DNA of 41,116 nucleotides from Sphingobacteriales bacterium. GTDB lineage: Bacteria > Bacteroidota > Bacteroidia > Sphingobacteriales > Sphingobacteriaceae. The stretch lies in the NCBI GenBank assembly GCA_015655115.1, contig JAATFQ010000153.1, forward strand, positions 1 through 41,116, given 5' to 3'. Positions 1 through 8,193 of this stretch are shown in pieces (position 1 is the first letter of the stretch; every line of letters begins with the position of its first letter). The notes under the pieces were generated by a model. That model saw only the letters and a program-made list of their open reading frames with translations, did no database searches and was not told the origin of the DNA. A program made the position numbers and the translations under genes.

Positions 1-241
1 GGGAAGAAGTTCTAAAGCAAATACAGATTATAAACTGGAAGCTGAAGTATTTTCTTATTCGCGAAGTAAAGGTTTATTTGCAGGGATAACATTAAATGGT
101 GCATCGCTTGCTGTAGATAGCCAGGCTAATGCAAATTTCTATGGAAAAACAATCAGTGCCAATACTATATTTAATGCATCGGCCAGTACTTCAGTGCCTG
201 TAAAAGAACTGAAAACTACCTTGGTAGGAATGAAAAAATAA
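1..241 (+). CDS. SYLF-domain (YSC84-like) lipid-binding protein, 3' end only
   Basis: The frame from base 2 is open to TAA at 239-241 and gives about 79 residues; the 5' part lies outside the window. The visible part contains EAEVFSYSRSKGLFAGITL followed by NGASLAVDSQANANFYG, which matches the C-terminal core of the SYLF/YSC84 domain (a conserved SRSRGLFAGxxLxGA...YG pattern). Family members bind phosphoinositides in eukaryotes, and in bacteria are usually small secreted or periplasmic proteins of unknown role. No signal peptide can be judged because the N-terminus is missing. A strong terminator follows within 30 bases. Confidence 0.8.
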   Translation, partial: GRSSKANTDYKLEAEVFSYSRSKGLFAGITLNGASLAVDSQANANFYGKTISANTIFNASASTSVPVKELKTTLVGMKK

Positions 242-265
242 TCTTAACGTGTAAACGTTTATTTG

Positions 266-300
266 AAGGGCTATCTCGAAAGAGATGGCCCTTTTATTTT
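266..300 (+). terminator. Intrinsic terminator of the SYLF gene
   Basis: A 12-bp stem (266-277 with 282-293, one G-U pair) closes a GAAA tetraloop and is followed by a T-rich run (292-300). It begins 25 bases after the stop codon of the SYLF gene. Confidence 0.85.
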
Positions 301-404
301 GTATCATCAGCACTTCCACCATGGATCGTTGGTGTAAAGATAAATGCTCGTTAGTAAGCGCTTCGTGGCTTGTTCATGAATAAAAAGGATAGTTGTCAAA
401 TTCT

Positions 405-488
405 GGCCGGATATTGGCCGGGTATTCATCGGGCCAGACTAACCAATGTCCGACGAATGTCCGACGAATACCCGACGAATACCCGGCG
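405..488. repeat. 11-bp-phased repeat cluster in inverted arrangement
   Basis: Four direct 11-bp units run from 445 to 488 (AATGTCCGACG twice, then AATACCCGACG and AATACCCGGCG). Three units in the opposite orientation lie at 405-437 (GGCCGGATATT, GGCCGGGTATT, then a partial CATCGGGCC). The transcript could fold into a long imperfect hairpin, and the 11-bp phase equals about one helical turn. It lies in the non-coding stretch between the SYLF terminator and the DUF6496 gene. No function is recognised. The rest of 301-616 shows nothing else. Confidence 0.75.
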
Positions 489-616
489 AAGAGTAAAATT
501 AGTTACGAACGGGTAGCGAACGAGATGCGACACTATACCGGACAGTTGACCTGAAAATTAAAATAGATAAAACTCTTCAAAACGAGCTTTGTTTGCAGTT
601 TATAAACTCATATGAT

Positions 617-793
617 ATGGCTAAGTATTCAAAAAAAGCAGGTGAAAAAGTCGAAGACACCATGCATGAAATGAAAGAGGGCAAACTTAAAACCGGGAGT
701 GGAAAGAAGGTAACCTCGAAAAAACAGGCAGTAGCAATAGGGCTTTCCGAAGCAAAAAAAGCTGGTGCAAAAGTTCCTAAAAAGAAGACATAA
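617..793 (+). CDS. Small basic DUF6496-type protein
   Basis: The product has 58 residues and starts MAKYSKKAGEKVEDTMHEMK. It is extremely Lys-rich and ends KKAGAKVPKKKT. The layout (MAKYxKKAxxxVxxxMHxxKxGxLKxGxxGKKVTSxKQAxAIGLSEAxKxGAKVPKK) fits the small bacterial family called DUF6496, which has no established biochemical role. High charge and short length suggest a nucleic-acid-associated protein, but that is inference. The ATG at 617 is chosen over an in-frame TTG at 593 because family members begin at MAKY. It is flanked by non-coding DNA and looks monocistronic. Confidence 0.75.
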   Translation: MAKYSKKAGEKVEDTMHEMKEGKLKTGSGKKVTSKKQAVAIGLSEAKKAGAKVPKKKT

Positions 794-916
794 TGAATGA
801 CTGTCTATGTTTTAATCGATTAGCGCTCTCAACATATTTTATTACTTATAATTACATTGGATAATTTTACAAATGACGGCGAAACAGATCAGCAGCAGGT
901 ACCGAGATCCAAAATA

Positions 917-1345
917 TTACTGACGAATATAGCTTTCGAGATGAGATATGGTCTGTTTCTGATCTTCAATAATAAATTTAACGATATCGCCGATAGATAG
1001 CATTGCAATCACTTTAAGATCTTGCAATACAGGTAAATGGCGGATATGCTGGTTAGTCATCAGCATCATACAATAGTCAATTGTATCCGTTGGTTTCACT
1101 GTGATTGGATTTTCGGTCATAACCTCTTTGATCAGGGGCGATCTGGACGATTTCCCCTGCAAGATAACCTTTCTGGCATAGTCTCTCTCCGTGAAGATCC
1201 CTGTAAGTACCTCATTTTCTATCACCATGAGGGCACTGATATTTCTGTCCATCAGGATTGTTAGCGCATCAAATACTGGCGTTTCACCAGTAACAGAAAA
1301 GATTTCGCTGGTTTTGGCTGCAATAATTTGCTGTACTATTTTCAT
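917..1345 (-). CDS. CBS-domain pair protein
   Basis: The product has 142 residues, almost all of it a tandem CBS (Bateman) module. The first CBS domain spans about residues 10-65 (ALMVIENEVLTGIFTERDYARKV), the second about 72-130 (MTENPITVKPTDTIDYCMMLM, then HIRHLPVLQDLKVIAMLSIGDIV). Such modules bind adenine nucleotides (AMP, ATP, SAM) and regulate partner proteins. There is no fused effector domain, so a stand-alone sensor or regulator is likely; the partner cannot be told from context. The start ATG at 1345 is preceded by an AT-rich region. The gene is transcribed alone, towards the DUF6496 gene. Confidence 0.9.
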   Translation of the reverse strand: MKIVQQIIAAKTSEIFSVTGETPVFDALTILMDRNISALMVIENEVLTGIFTERDYARKVILQGKSSRSPLIKEVMTENPITVKPTDTIDYCMMLMTNQHIRHLPVLQDLKVIAMLSIGDIVKFIIEDQKQTISHLESYIRQ

Positions 1346-2174
1346 AATCTAATATTTGGTTGTTCTAAGATAATGAAAAATAGGATTTTAAGCAAATAAA
1401 AATCAATAGAACTAACGAACAGTATTCTCTATGCTTAGCTCGCTGCAACTATTCTTGATGGTACAATCCCTAAAGGGTTGCTGTACTTGCCGATTGAAAA
1501 CTGAAAATCTTATAATAAGCTCTTTATTAACTTATAGTTTATTGCAATATTAAACTTATAGGTGTTGGCCGGACGTGCTATTTGAACAATTTCTTGCACT
1601 AAGATCGCAGTAATCAGAGGGAAACCCGCTTATAATTTTTATCTCATTTTGTTCAAGCGGACGGATTAAAATAAAAGCTTCTGGAGGAGTTGTTTATATT
1701 GAGGCGGATAACTTGTCGTCTTGCGGTATTTATCCCCTTCAATGACTTAATTCACCTATGTATGCCTGTGTTTACTATAGGGTGCAATACTGGAATTTAT
1801 AAATTCTAAAGGTAGCCACTTAATACGCGGCATGGCACAAGTGTAGCACGTCGTCGGAGCGTGGTTTGAATGAGTGCGGCCTGAAAGCGTGCTGACAGCA
1901 ACTTGAGTCCAAGTGTTTTTGACTAGCTGAAAAAGTTGGACTCGAGTTGGACTCAAATCCTCTATAGTTGGACTCACTATAACGAGTATCAGACCTCTGT
2001 CGGATGATGGGCCGACGAGATTCGGCTGTTGAGGCCATTTGTGACTCCTGAAATAAGACAATAGGAATGATAATTATCGATTGTCTGTATGTCGCATTTA
2101 TTGCTAAAGGTGTGGCTGGGCAGGAGGGATTAAAAAGAATATAATGCAGTAATTAGAGGTGGATTTAATCACTA
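1346..2174. other. Long intergenic region without a supported gene
   Basis: More than 800 bases carry no convincing gene. Open frames on the minus strand around 1756-2061 translate to low-complexity, Ser/Pro/His-rich peptides with no family features and cross the repeats at 1902-1975, so they are not called. The stretch has a perfect 14-bp palindrome at 1793-1806 (GAATTTATAAATTC) and GC-richer repeat-bearing DNA at about 1835-2050 whose composition differs from the AT-rich surroundings. Confidence 0.6.
1902..1975. repeat. GTTGGACTC repeats with inverted copy and hairpin
   Basis: GTTGGACTC occurs at 1935-1943, 1946-1954 and 1967-1975, with the first two exactly 11 bp apart. An inverted copy (CTTGAGTCCAA, 1902-1912) can pair with 1936-1946 around a loop containing opposed T5 and A5 runs. 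Like the cluster at 405-488, it uses 11-bp spacing and a GTCC core (GTCC on one strand, GGAC on the other). The function is unknown. Confidence 0.65.
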
Positions 2175-2210
2175 TAAAAAATCCGGCTTTTCTTTTAAAG
2201 AAAGCCGGAT
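2175..2210 (-). terminator. Intrinsic terminator of the DUF4397 lipoprotein gene
   Basis: On the minus strand an ATCCGGCTTTCTTT-type arm (2197-2210) pairs with GAAAAGCCGGAT (2181-2194) and is followed by a run of T (2175-2180 read in reverse). It lies about 20 bases past the stop of the gene at 2229-2918. Confidence 0.85.
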
Positions 2211-2228
2211 CCGAAAGTTTAAATGTCT

Positions 2229-2918
2229 TTAATTGTGCACAATCTGATGCACGCTGATAGTAGCGGTTGTAGATCCTGTGATATACACCGTATAGATCTT
2301 ACCAGCAGTAAAGGCAGTAAGGTTAAAGTTTCCAAGGCTTGTAGCAGATCCTGCGGCAAATACATTTAGTGATAATACTCCAGGCGCTATATTGATATAG
2401 CTGCTTGCTGCATCACGGCTTAAGTTTACTACAACGTTTTCACCTGAACCATTTTTAATGTCAATGTTTGCAGGTGCCGCATCGCTCAAGTGAATAAACC
2501 TAACTTTAGCTTGTCCGCTAGCTGAGGCAGATAAATCATCCTTGTACAACTTAACTCTTGCGGATTGTCCGTCGCCTGCTAAGAATACGCTGTAGTTAGC
2601 ACCTTTATCCAGGTCAAACTCTCCGGAAGCATAAGCTGTAGTCGAGCCTTCATTCCTAAATTCTGCATGCAGGTTATTTCCCGAATTGGTAACAATATAA
2701 TCAGAAGCATCTCCATAAGACAGGCTTCCCTGAACAACGGCTTTTGAAGCCAGGTAAAAGCTCTGATCTGATGAAGTAGAAGAAGCATTGACAACTTTCA
2801 GATTCGCTGAACCGGATGAGTCAATATCGTCATCTTTTGAACATGATGAAACCATAGCTGCAATTGCAATGATCGCTGTGCCTTTAAAAAGGCTTTTTAG
2901 GATTGAATTTGTTTTCAT
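2229..2918 (-). CDS. DUF4397 surface or periplasmic lipoprotein
   Basis: The product has 229 residues. The N-terminus is a lipoprotein signal peptide with a hydrophobic stretch and lipobox VSSC (Cys26), followed by acidic KDDDIDSS, a pattern resembling the Bacteroidota lipoprotein export signal for surface display. The body (about residues 36-220) fits DUF4397: repeated beta-strand units with the pair LKVVNASS and AKVRFIHLSDAAPANIDI. DUF4397 proteins are Bacteroidota envelope lipoproteins of unknown function. The gene appears monocistronic, with its own terminator downstream. A second, diverged DUF4397 lipoprotein lies at 25659-26372. Confidence 0.88.
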   Translation of the reverse strand: MKTNSILKSLFKGTAIIAIAAMVSSCSKDDDIDSSGSANLKVVNASSTSSDQSFYLASKAVVQGSLSYGDASDYIVTNSGNNLHAEFRNEGSTTAYASGEFDLDKGANYSVFLAGDGQSARVKLYKDDLSASASGQAKVRFIHLSDAAPANIDIKNGSGENVVVNLSRDAASSYINIAPGVLSLNVFAAGSATSLGNFNLTAFTAGKIYTVYITGSTTATISVHQIVHN

Positions 2919-3477
2919 AGGTAATTAAAATTATTTATAGATGTAGAACTTTGACAGGTAAACTGCCATACGCATGCTGTTTTGCAAGAAGCTGTCCAAT
3001 TTGGAACTTTGAAAGTAGCCCGTATTGCTATTCATTAATTATCTGTAAGTATATCAGGTATTTGCAGGTAATGAAATCCTGATGTGCCAAAAGAGCGATA
3101 AGGAGTATTGTGTATTAATATTGATACAATGTTGTATATTTTAGTACAATTAAACACATGCGATAGTGCGTTTTGCTACTGAAATATTTATTCTTCTTAA
3201 GTTATCTGGCTTAAGGAAGCTCTGGATATATCTATTTGAAATGTGCCCGGTATGTAAATGTTTTTTTGAAGTCATTTGTATGAAGATGGTCGTTAACATA
3301 TCAAGGGGGTGAAGGAAATTCTAAAGAGTAGTTCAATTCAGATGCCCAGGTTGAGGCCTCAACTGTTTTTTATTATTTACTGCTGTAAATTAAAACCTGG
3401 ATGCAATTATATATCTCTTAATCAACAATATTTTAAGCTGATTTGTCGTATATTTAATATAACCAAATTATACGGCC
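2919..3477. other. Divergent intergenic region
   Basis: About 560 AT-rich bases separate the DUF4397 gene (minus strand) from the transglutaminase-like gene (plus strand) and should contain both promoters. Two imperfect inverted repeats built on TTGTRT/TACAA occur at about 3109-3150, a possible operator; this is weak. No gene is supported here: an open frame at 3309-3572 runs into the next gene in another frame and has no recognisable features. Confidence 0.5.
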
Positions 3478-4686
3478 ATGAGCAGGCTACTTTATTTCTT
3501 TTTAATCTCCATCGTTGCGTTTGGATTTTCTTCTGCAGGCGCACAAACAAGGGATGGACAGATACGCGTTGATTTTTATACGAATGATTTTCAGGTAAAG
3601 GCGGACAGCTCGATTGCTGTTGTCCTGGACGATAGCATTACGAAGCAGGAGCTGCTGGCAGCATATATCAGAATTAGCACTGCTAATTACCAGCCAATCA
3701 TAGACTCACTGCTAGCCTATAAACAAAAATATGAGCTCAATGATTGGTTATATTATCAGCTGGTGCGGAGAGTAGCCCAGCAAATCAGTCCCAAAGAGAT
3801 CAATTATGCCCGTTATACTTTTTACAAATGGTTTATGCTGGTGAAGTCCGGTTATGATGCCCGCCTGGCATTGGCGCAGCAGAAGATCATTTTTTATGTT
3901 TATAATGATGAGGACATTGCGGATATTCCATTTTTTATGGTGGATGGAAGAAAATATATGTGCCTGAATTACCACGATTATGCAAAGGCAGATTTAAATG
4001 TCAATCCACCCATTCCTGTAAGAATAACTGTGCCGGGAGCAGAGCACTCGTTCTCCTATAAGGTGACGCGCATGCCTGACTTTAAACCGGAGAATTATGA
4101 GGAGAAGACGCTTGCATTTATCTATGACCATAAACAATACCATTTCAGTATCAGGGTCAATAAAAATGTCGAAGCGGCCTTCAACAATTACCCGGGTGTG
4201 GATTTTGAATCTTATTTTAACATTCCGCTGAGTAAGGAGACTTATGGTTCATTGATCCCGCTGCTCCAAAAAAACCTGAAAGGACTGACGCAGAAGAAAG
4301 GGGTCGACTATCTGATGCGCTTTACGCGTTACGCTTTTCTATACGAAAATGACCAGGATAACTTTGGTAAAGAAAAACGCCTGTCGCCCGAAGAAACCTT
4401 GTTTTCTACTTATAGCGACTGTGATGACCGCGCTGCTTTATTTTTCTATCTCGTGAAAGAGATTTATAATCTGCCCATGATTGCTATGCTGTATCCTACA
4501 CATATCACCATGGCCGTCCAGTTCAGTAATCCTGTTGGTGAGCATATCGTTTACAAAGGAAAAATATATTCGTTATGTGAGCCCACACCAGAACTGGAAG
4601 ACCTGAAGATCGGCCAGATGGCTGCTAAACTGAGGAACACGCCCTACAGCATCGTTTATCAGTATGAGCCAGTGTATAAGGAATGA
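3478..4686 (+). CDS. Secreted transglutaminase-like cysteine-fold protein
   Basis: The product has 402 residues and begins with a signal peptide (hydrophobic residues about 4-20, cleavage near AGA-QT). The C-terminal third carries a transglutaminase/papain-like triad pattern: Cys315 in TYSDCDDRAALF, His342 in YPTHITMAV and an acidic residue near Glu368 in LCEPTP. The N-terminal two thirds are beta-rich and not assigned. Proteins of this type are common, uncharacterised envelope proteins in Bacteroidota; peptidase, cross-linking or inactive scaffold roles are all possible. It lies 68 bases upstream of cobQ on the same strand, so cotranscription with the cobalamin genes is possible, but no functional link is evident. 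Confidence 0.65.
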   Translation: MSRLLYFFLISIVAFGFSSAGAQTRDGQIRVDFYTNDFQVKADSSIAVVLDDSITKQELLAAYIRISTANYQPIIDSLLAYKQKYELNDWLYYQLVRRVAQQISPKEINYARYTFYKWFMLVKSGYDARLALAQQKIIFYVYNDEDIADIPFFMVDGRKYMCLNYHDYAKADLNVNPPIPVRITVPGAEHSFSYKVTRMPDFKPENYEEKTLAFIYDHKQYHFSIRVNKNVEAAFNNYPGVDFESYFNIPLSKETYGSLIPLLQKNLKGLTQKKGVDYLMRFTRYAFLYENDQDNFGKEKRLSPEETLFSTYSDCDDRAALFFYLVKEIYNLPMIAMLYPTHITMAVQFSNPVGEHIVYKGKIYSLCEPTPELEDLKIGQMAAKLRNTPYSIVYQYEPVYKE

Positions 4687-4754
4687 AGCTCCTTACTTAA
4701 TTTTCATGATCATCCTCTTGCATCCTTTGAGATAAAAGTGTAAGATTGCAGCGG

Positions 4755-6236
4755 ATGGAAACCAGAGAAAAATTAAAGCCTGTTATGTTTGTTGGCACCT
4801 CTTCGGATGTAGGCAAAAGTGTCATTACTGCAGGCTTTTGCAGGATATTTTTACAGGATGGGTATTCACCGGCGCCTTTTAAGGCGCAGAATATGTCGCT
4901 CAACAGCTACGCTACTCCCGAAGGACTTGAAATTGGCCGTGCCCAGGCGGTACAGGCGGAAGCAGCGGGGGTGCCGTGTCACACAGATATGAACCCGGTA
5001 TTGCTGAAGCCTACCAGCGATCAGTCTTCGCAGGTGATTCTGAATGGTAAATCTATTGGTAACCAGACCGCAGCAGCCTATTTTATGTCGGGCGACCGCT
5101 CTGCTTTATTTGAGGAGGTGAAGCTTGCTTTTAACCGCTTGTCTTCGCGTTACTCGCCCATTGTGATGGAGGGCGCGGGGAGTATCTCGGAGCTGAATCT
5201 CAAAGCGAGAGATATTACCAATATGAGGATGGCAATTGCTGCGGGTGCAGCCACCTATCTGATTGCTGATATTGATAAAGGCGGGATCTTCGGAAGTTTA
5301 TATGGTACTGTTGCCTTGCTGGAGCCAGAGGAGAAAGCATGCATCAAAGGGATTATTATCAATAAATTCAGGGGAGATATCAATTTATTTGAAGATGGTA
5401 AAAAGATCATCGCCGACTTATGCGGTGTCCCGGTTATCGGGGTATTGCCCTATTTCCGTGATATCCATATTGAGGAGGAGGATTCTGTGGTGCTGCAACA
5501 GAAAAGGAATCAGCCGATGGCAGATAGGGTAAATATCGCCGTTGTGCTGCTTAGCAGGATGTCGAATTTCACAGACTTCGACAGGCTTGACAAAGATGAA
5601 CGTATAAATTTATATTACACACATACCAGGGAGGGTATTCTTGAGGCGGATATTATTATCCTGCCAGGAACGAAAAATACCATTGAAGACCTGGTTGCTC
5701 TTAAAAACGGCGGACTGGCGCAGACAGTGGTGGAAGCATACCGGAAAGGGAAGACCGTGATAGGGATTTGTGGCGGATACCAGATGCTGGGCGAGTCGGT
5801 CAAAGACCCTTTACAGGTAGAATCTGCCCTTGGTGAGGTGGCGGGACTGGGGCTGCTGCCGGTAACTACAGTTTTGCTGGCGGATAAGACCACGCTGCAA
5901 CGCGATTTTACTTACCGCGATTTTACTGAACCCTGCAAAGGTTACGAGATACATATGGGCGAAACCAGTGCGCTATCCGGATCGCAGCCACTGAACTATT
6001 TTGCTGATGGCAGTACTGACGGATATTACTTATCCGAACGCTGCTGGGGTTCTTATTTACATGGAATGCTCGATAATCAATGCGTTATTGATGATCTTGT
6101 AGCGCCATATACCACCCTTAAGGTTAAAGCTGTAAACCATCAGCAATTTAAAGAAACACAATATGACCTGCTGGCAGCATTGATACGTAAGCATCTTGAC
6201 GTTGAACAGGTATATCAAAACATAAAATATACATAG
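4755..6236 (+). CDS. cobQ: Cobyric acid synthase (CobQ/CbiP)
   Basis: The glutamine-dependent amidotransferase converts adenosylcobyrinic acid a,c-diamide to adenosylcobyric acid by amidating side chains b, d, e and g. The 493-residue protein has the N-terminal P-loop ATPase domain (GTSSDVGKSVITAGFCR, about residues 15-31) with MSLNSYATPEGLEIGRAQAVQA, and a C-terminal class I glutamine amidotransferase domain with nucleophile Cys339 (GICGGYQMLG) and His436 (GSYLHGMLDN). The length is normal for the family. The ATG at 4755 is preferred over an in-frame TTG at 4746. The stop codon directly abuts the cobD start, so these genes form an operon. No riboswitch is visible upstream. Confidence 0.95.
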   Translation: METREKLKPVMFVGTSSDVGKSVITAGFCRIFLQDGYSPAPFKAQNMSLNSYATPEGLEIGRAQAVQAEAAGVPCHTDMNPVLLKPTSDQSSQVILNGKSIGNQTAAAYFMSGDRSALFEEVKLAFNRLSSRYSPIVMEGAGSISELNLKARDITNMRMAIAAGAATYLIADIDKGGIFGSLYGTVALLEPEEKACIKGIIINKFRGDINLFEDGKKIIADLCGVPVIGVLPYFRDIHIEEEDSVVLQQKRNQPMADRVNIAVVLLSRMSNFTDFDRLDKDERINLYYTHTREGILEADIIILPGTKNTIEDLVALKNGGLAQTVVEAYRKGKTVIGICGGYQMLGESVKDPLQVESALGEVAGLGLLPVTTVLLADKTTLQRDFTYRDFTEPCKGYEIHMGETSALSGSQPLNYFADGSTDGYYLSERCWGSYLHGMLDNQCVIDDLVAPYTTLKVKAVNHQQFKETQYDLLAALIRKHLDVEQVYQNIKYT

Positions 6237-7253
6237 ATGCTTGTTGGACATGGGGATGACGGTTATACCCATCATAAGGATATAGTGGCTGATTTCAGCA
6301 CAAATGTATGGTATGGCGGGTCGCCTGCAGGCCTTAAAGATCACCTTTTTAGCCGCTGGCAAAAAATACATCGCTACCCCGAAGTTATAGGTGAGAGCCT
6401 TATCGGTAAAATCGCTGATCATCATGGGTTTGATACTGCACATATCCTGGTAGCCAATGGAAGTACGGAAAGTATATATCTGGTTGCACAGGCATTCAGC
6501 GGGATGCACAGTACCATACTGAGTCCTGCTTTTTCGGAATACGAGGACGCTTGTGTGCTACATGGCCATCGGCTCAGCTTCATGAAATGGGAAGAGCTGT
6601 GCCGGGATAGTATATTGGATACAGATTTGCTGTTTATCTGCAACCCGAATAATCCGACAGGGGAGGTCTTCGCGGAAATAGAACATTTGATAGCGAATAA
6701 TCCTAAGGTTGTCTTTGTACTGGACGAGGCGTTTATAGAATTCAATCTGAGCATTTCTTCGGGTATTCATTTGATAGCGCTTTATGATAACCTTATCGTA
6801 ATGCGCTCCATGACTAAAGCTTATGCTATTCCTGGCTTAAGACTAGGGTATATTGCTGCGTCGGGCAGGCTTATCAGCCTTTTGAAGGGATTAAAGCTGC
6901 CATGGACAGTCAATACGCTGGCGCTGGAAGCTGGTGCATATATTTTTGATCATTATAACGAACTGAAGCTACCTGTTCAGCAGTTATTAAATGATAAGGA
7001 GGAATTTACCGTCGCTCTTGCCGGCACATCTTTAGTGCCTAAGAATAGCAGCCATACTCATTTTTTTCTCGCTGAAACTATACATTCAGATTCAGCTTCA
7101 CTGAAGAAATTTCTGTTAAAAGAATTTGACATCCTTATTCGCGACGCGGGTAACTTCAGGGGGTTAAATAACAGGTGTGTAAGGCTTGCTACCCTCAGCC
7201 CAGACCAAAATCAATTGTTAATTAAGGCTTTAGCATCATGGGGTACTGTATAA
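6237..7253 (+). CDS. cobD: Threonine-phosphate decarboxylase-like PLP enzyme (CobD, also called CobC)
   Basis: The product has 338 residues and a fold-type I PLP aminotransferase layout: substrate segment DFSTNVWYGGSP, ANGSTESIYLVAQAF near residues 72-86, CNPNNPTGEVF, VLDEAFIEF, and the PLP lysine Lys194 in RSMTKAYAIPGLRLGY. In the cobalamin pathway CobD decarboxylates L-threonine phosphate to (R)-1-amino-2-propanol phosphate, the linker used by CbiB. It is related to histidinol-phosphate aminotransferase, but its place between cobQ and cbiB decides the call. The ATG follows the cobQ stop with no gap, and the 3' end overlaps cbiB by 16 bases. Confidence 0.93.
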   Translation: MLVGHGDDGYTHHKDIVADFSTNVWYGGSPAGLKDHLFSRWQKIHRYPEVIGESLIGKIADHHGFDTAHILVANGSTESIYLVAQAFSGMHSTILSPAFSEYEDACVLHGHRLSFMKWEELCRDSILDTDLLFICNPNNPTGEVFAEIEHLIANNPKVVFVLDEAFIEFNLSISSGIHLIALYDNLIVMRSMTKAYAIPGLRLGYIAASGRLISLLKGLKLPWTVNTLALEAGAYIFDHYNELKLPVQQLLNDKEEFTVALAGTSLVPKNSSHTHFFLAETIHSDSASLKKFLLKEFDILIRDAGNFRGLNNRCVRLATLSPDQNQLLIKALASWGTV

Positions 7254-8176
7254 TACTTATTGCGCCGCTGGTGATTGGATATGTGCTGGATCTTTTTCTG
7301 GGCGACCCTTATAGTCTCCCTCATCCGGTAAGGTTTTTCGGGTCTTTGATTACCATAGCTGAGAAATGGCTCAATAAAGGAAAGGGCAGGCTTTTCAAGG
7401 GAATGTTGATGGCCATGGTATTGTGCTGCGGCACTTATTTCTGCTTTGCCCTCGCTTTGCATTATATCGCAGTCTTCAATTTATACATTTATATCGCGGT
7501 CTGCGGTGTGTTTGTATTTTACGGACTGGCAAACATGAGCCTGATTGCAGAGGGGAGAAAGGTATTTGATGCCTTAAATACCAGCCTTGATGCAGGCAGA
7601 AAGCAGCTTTCCTGGATTGTCGGGCGTGATACCTCCAACCTTACTGAACAGCAGATCCGCAAAGCTGTATTTGAGACTATGTCTGAAAATCTAAGCGATG
7701 GGGTAATTGCACCCTTATTTTATTATATGATTGCCGGCGTACCAGGGATGATGGCTTATAAAATGATCAACACGCTGGACTCGATGGTGGGCTACCGTAA
7801 TGACCGTTACGAGCTGTTCGGGAAATGCAGCGCGAGGCTGGACGATATAGTTAATTTTATTCCGGCCAGAGCTACAGCCCTGCTGATGTGTCTGGTGGCA
7901 TTCAGCTGGCGGGGCCTGAAATTTGTATTCCGGTATGGTCACCAGCACAAGAGCCCGAATTCAGGCTATCCCGAATCTGCTTTAGCGGGAATTATAGATG
8001 TTCAATTTGGAGGGCCTAACTGGTATCATGGTCTTTTGGTGGAGAAGCCTTATATTGGGATCAACACGAGGGATATACAACATCAGGAGTTTAAAAAAGT
8101 AAAAAGAATCAACCACCTGAGTTGTTTACTAATGGTATTAATCATCATAATTATCGATTTCTGGAATTGTCAATAG
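7238..8176 (+). CDS. cbiB: Adenosylcobinamide-phosphate synthase CbiB (CobD of Pseudomonas)
   Basis: This inner-membrane enzyme joins cobyric acid with aminopropanol (phosphate) to give cobinamide (phosphate). The 312-residue protein has the expected features: an N-terminal helix ending YVLDLFLGDPYSLPHPVRFFG, transmembrane helices around residues 50-100, the conserved SENLSDGVIAPLFYY and YKMINTLDSMVGYRNDRYELFG, NFIPARATALL, and a C-terminal hydrophobic helix. PESALAGIIDVQFGGPNWYHG is also typical. The start ATG lies inside the 3' end of cobD, which suggests translational coupling. Confidence 0.95.
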   Translation: MGYCIILIAPLVIGYVLDLFLGDPYSLPHPVRFFGSLITIAEKWLNKGKGRLFKGMLMAMVLCCGTYFCFALALHYIAVFNLYIYIAVCGVFVFYGLANMSLIAEGRKVFDALNTSLDAGRKQLSWIVGRDTSNLTEQQIRKAVFETMSENLSDGVIAPLFYYMIAGVPGMMAYKMINTLDSMVGYRNDRYELFGKCSARLDDIVNFIPARATALLMCLVAFSWRGLKFVFRYGHQHKSPNSGYPESALAGIIDVQFGGPNWYHGLLVEKPYIGINTRDIQHQEFKKVKRINHLSCLLMVLIIIIIDFWNCQ

Positions 8177-8193
8177 CATAGGCAGCTTATAAT

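Noticed and set aside
445..488. Possible CRISPR array
   Set aside because: Units are only 11 bp, directly adjacent and without spacers, and no cas genes are in the window.
1756..2061. Open frames on the minus strand in the left intergenic region (101 and 72 codons)
   Set aside because: They translate to low-complexity sequence with no family features and run through the repeat block; two overlapping frames over the same repeats point to chance.
3309..3572. Plus-strand open frame of 87 codons
   Set aside because: It extends into the transglutaminase-like gene in another frame and has no signal, motif or plausible start context.
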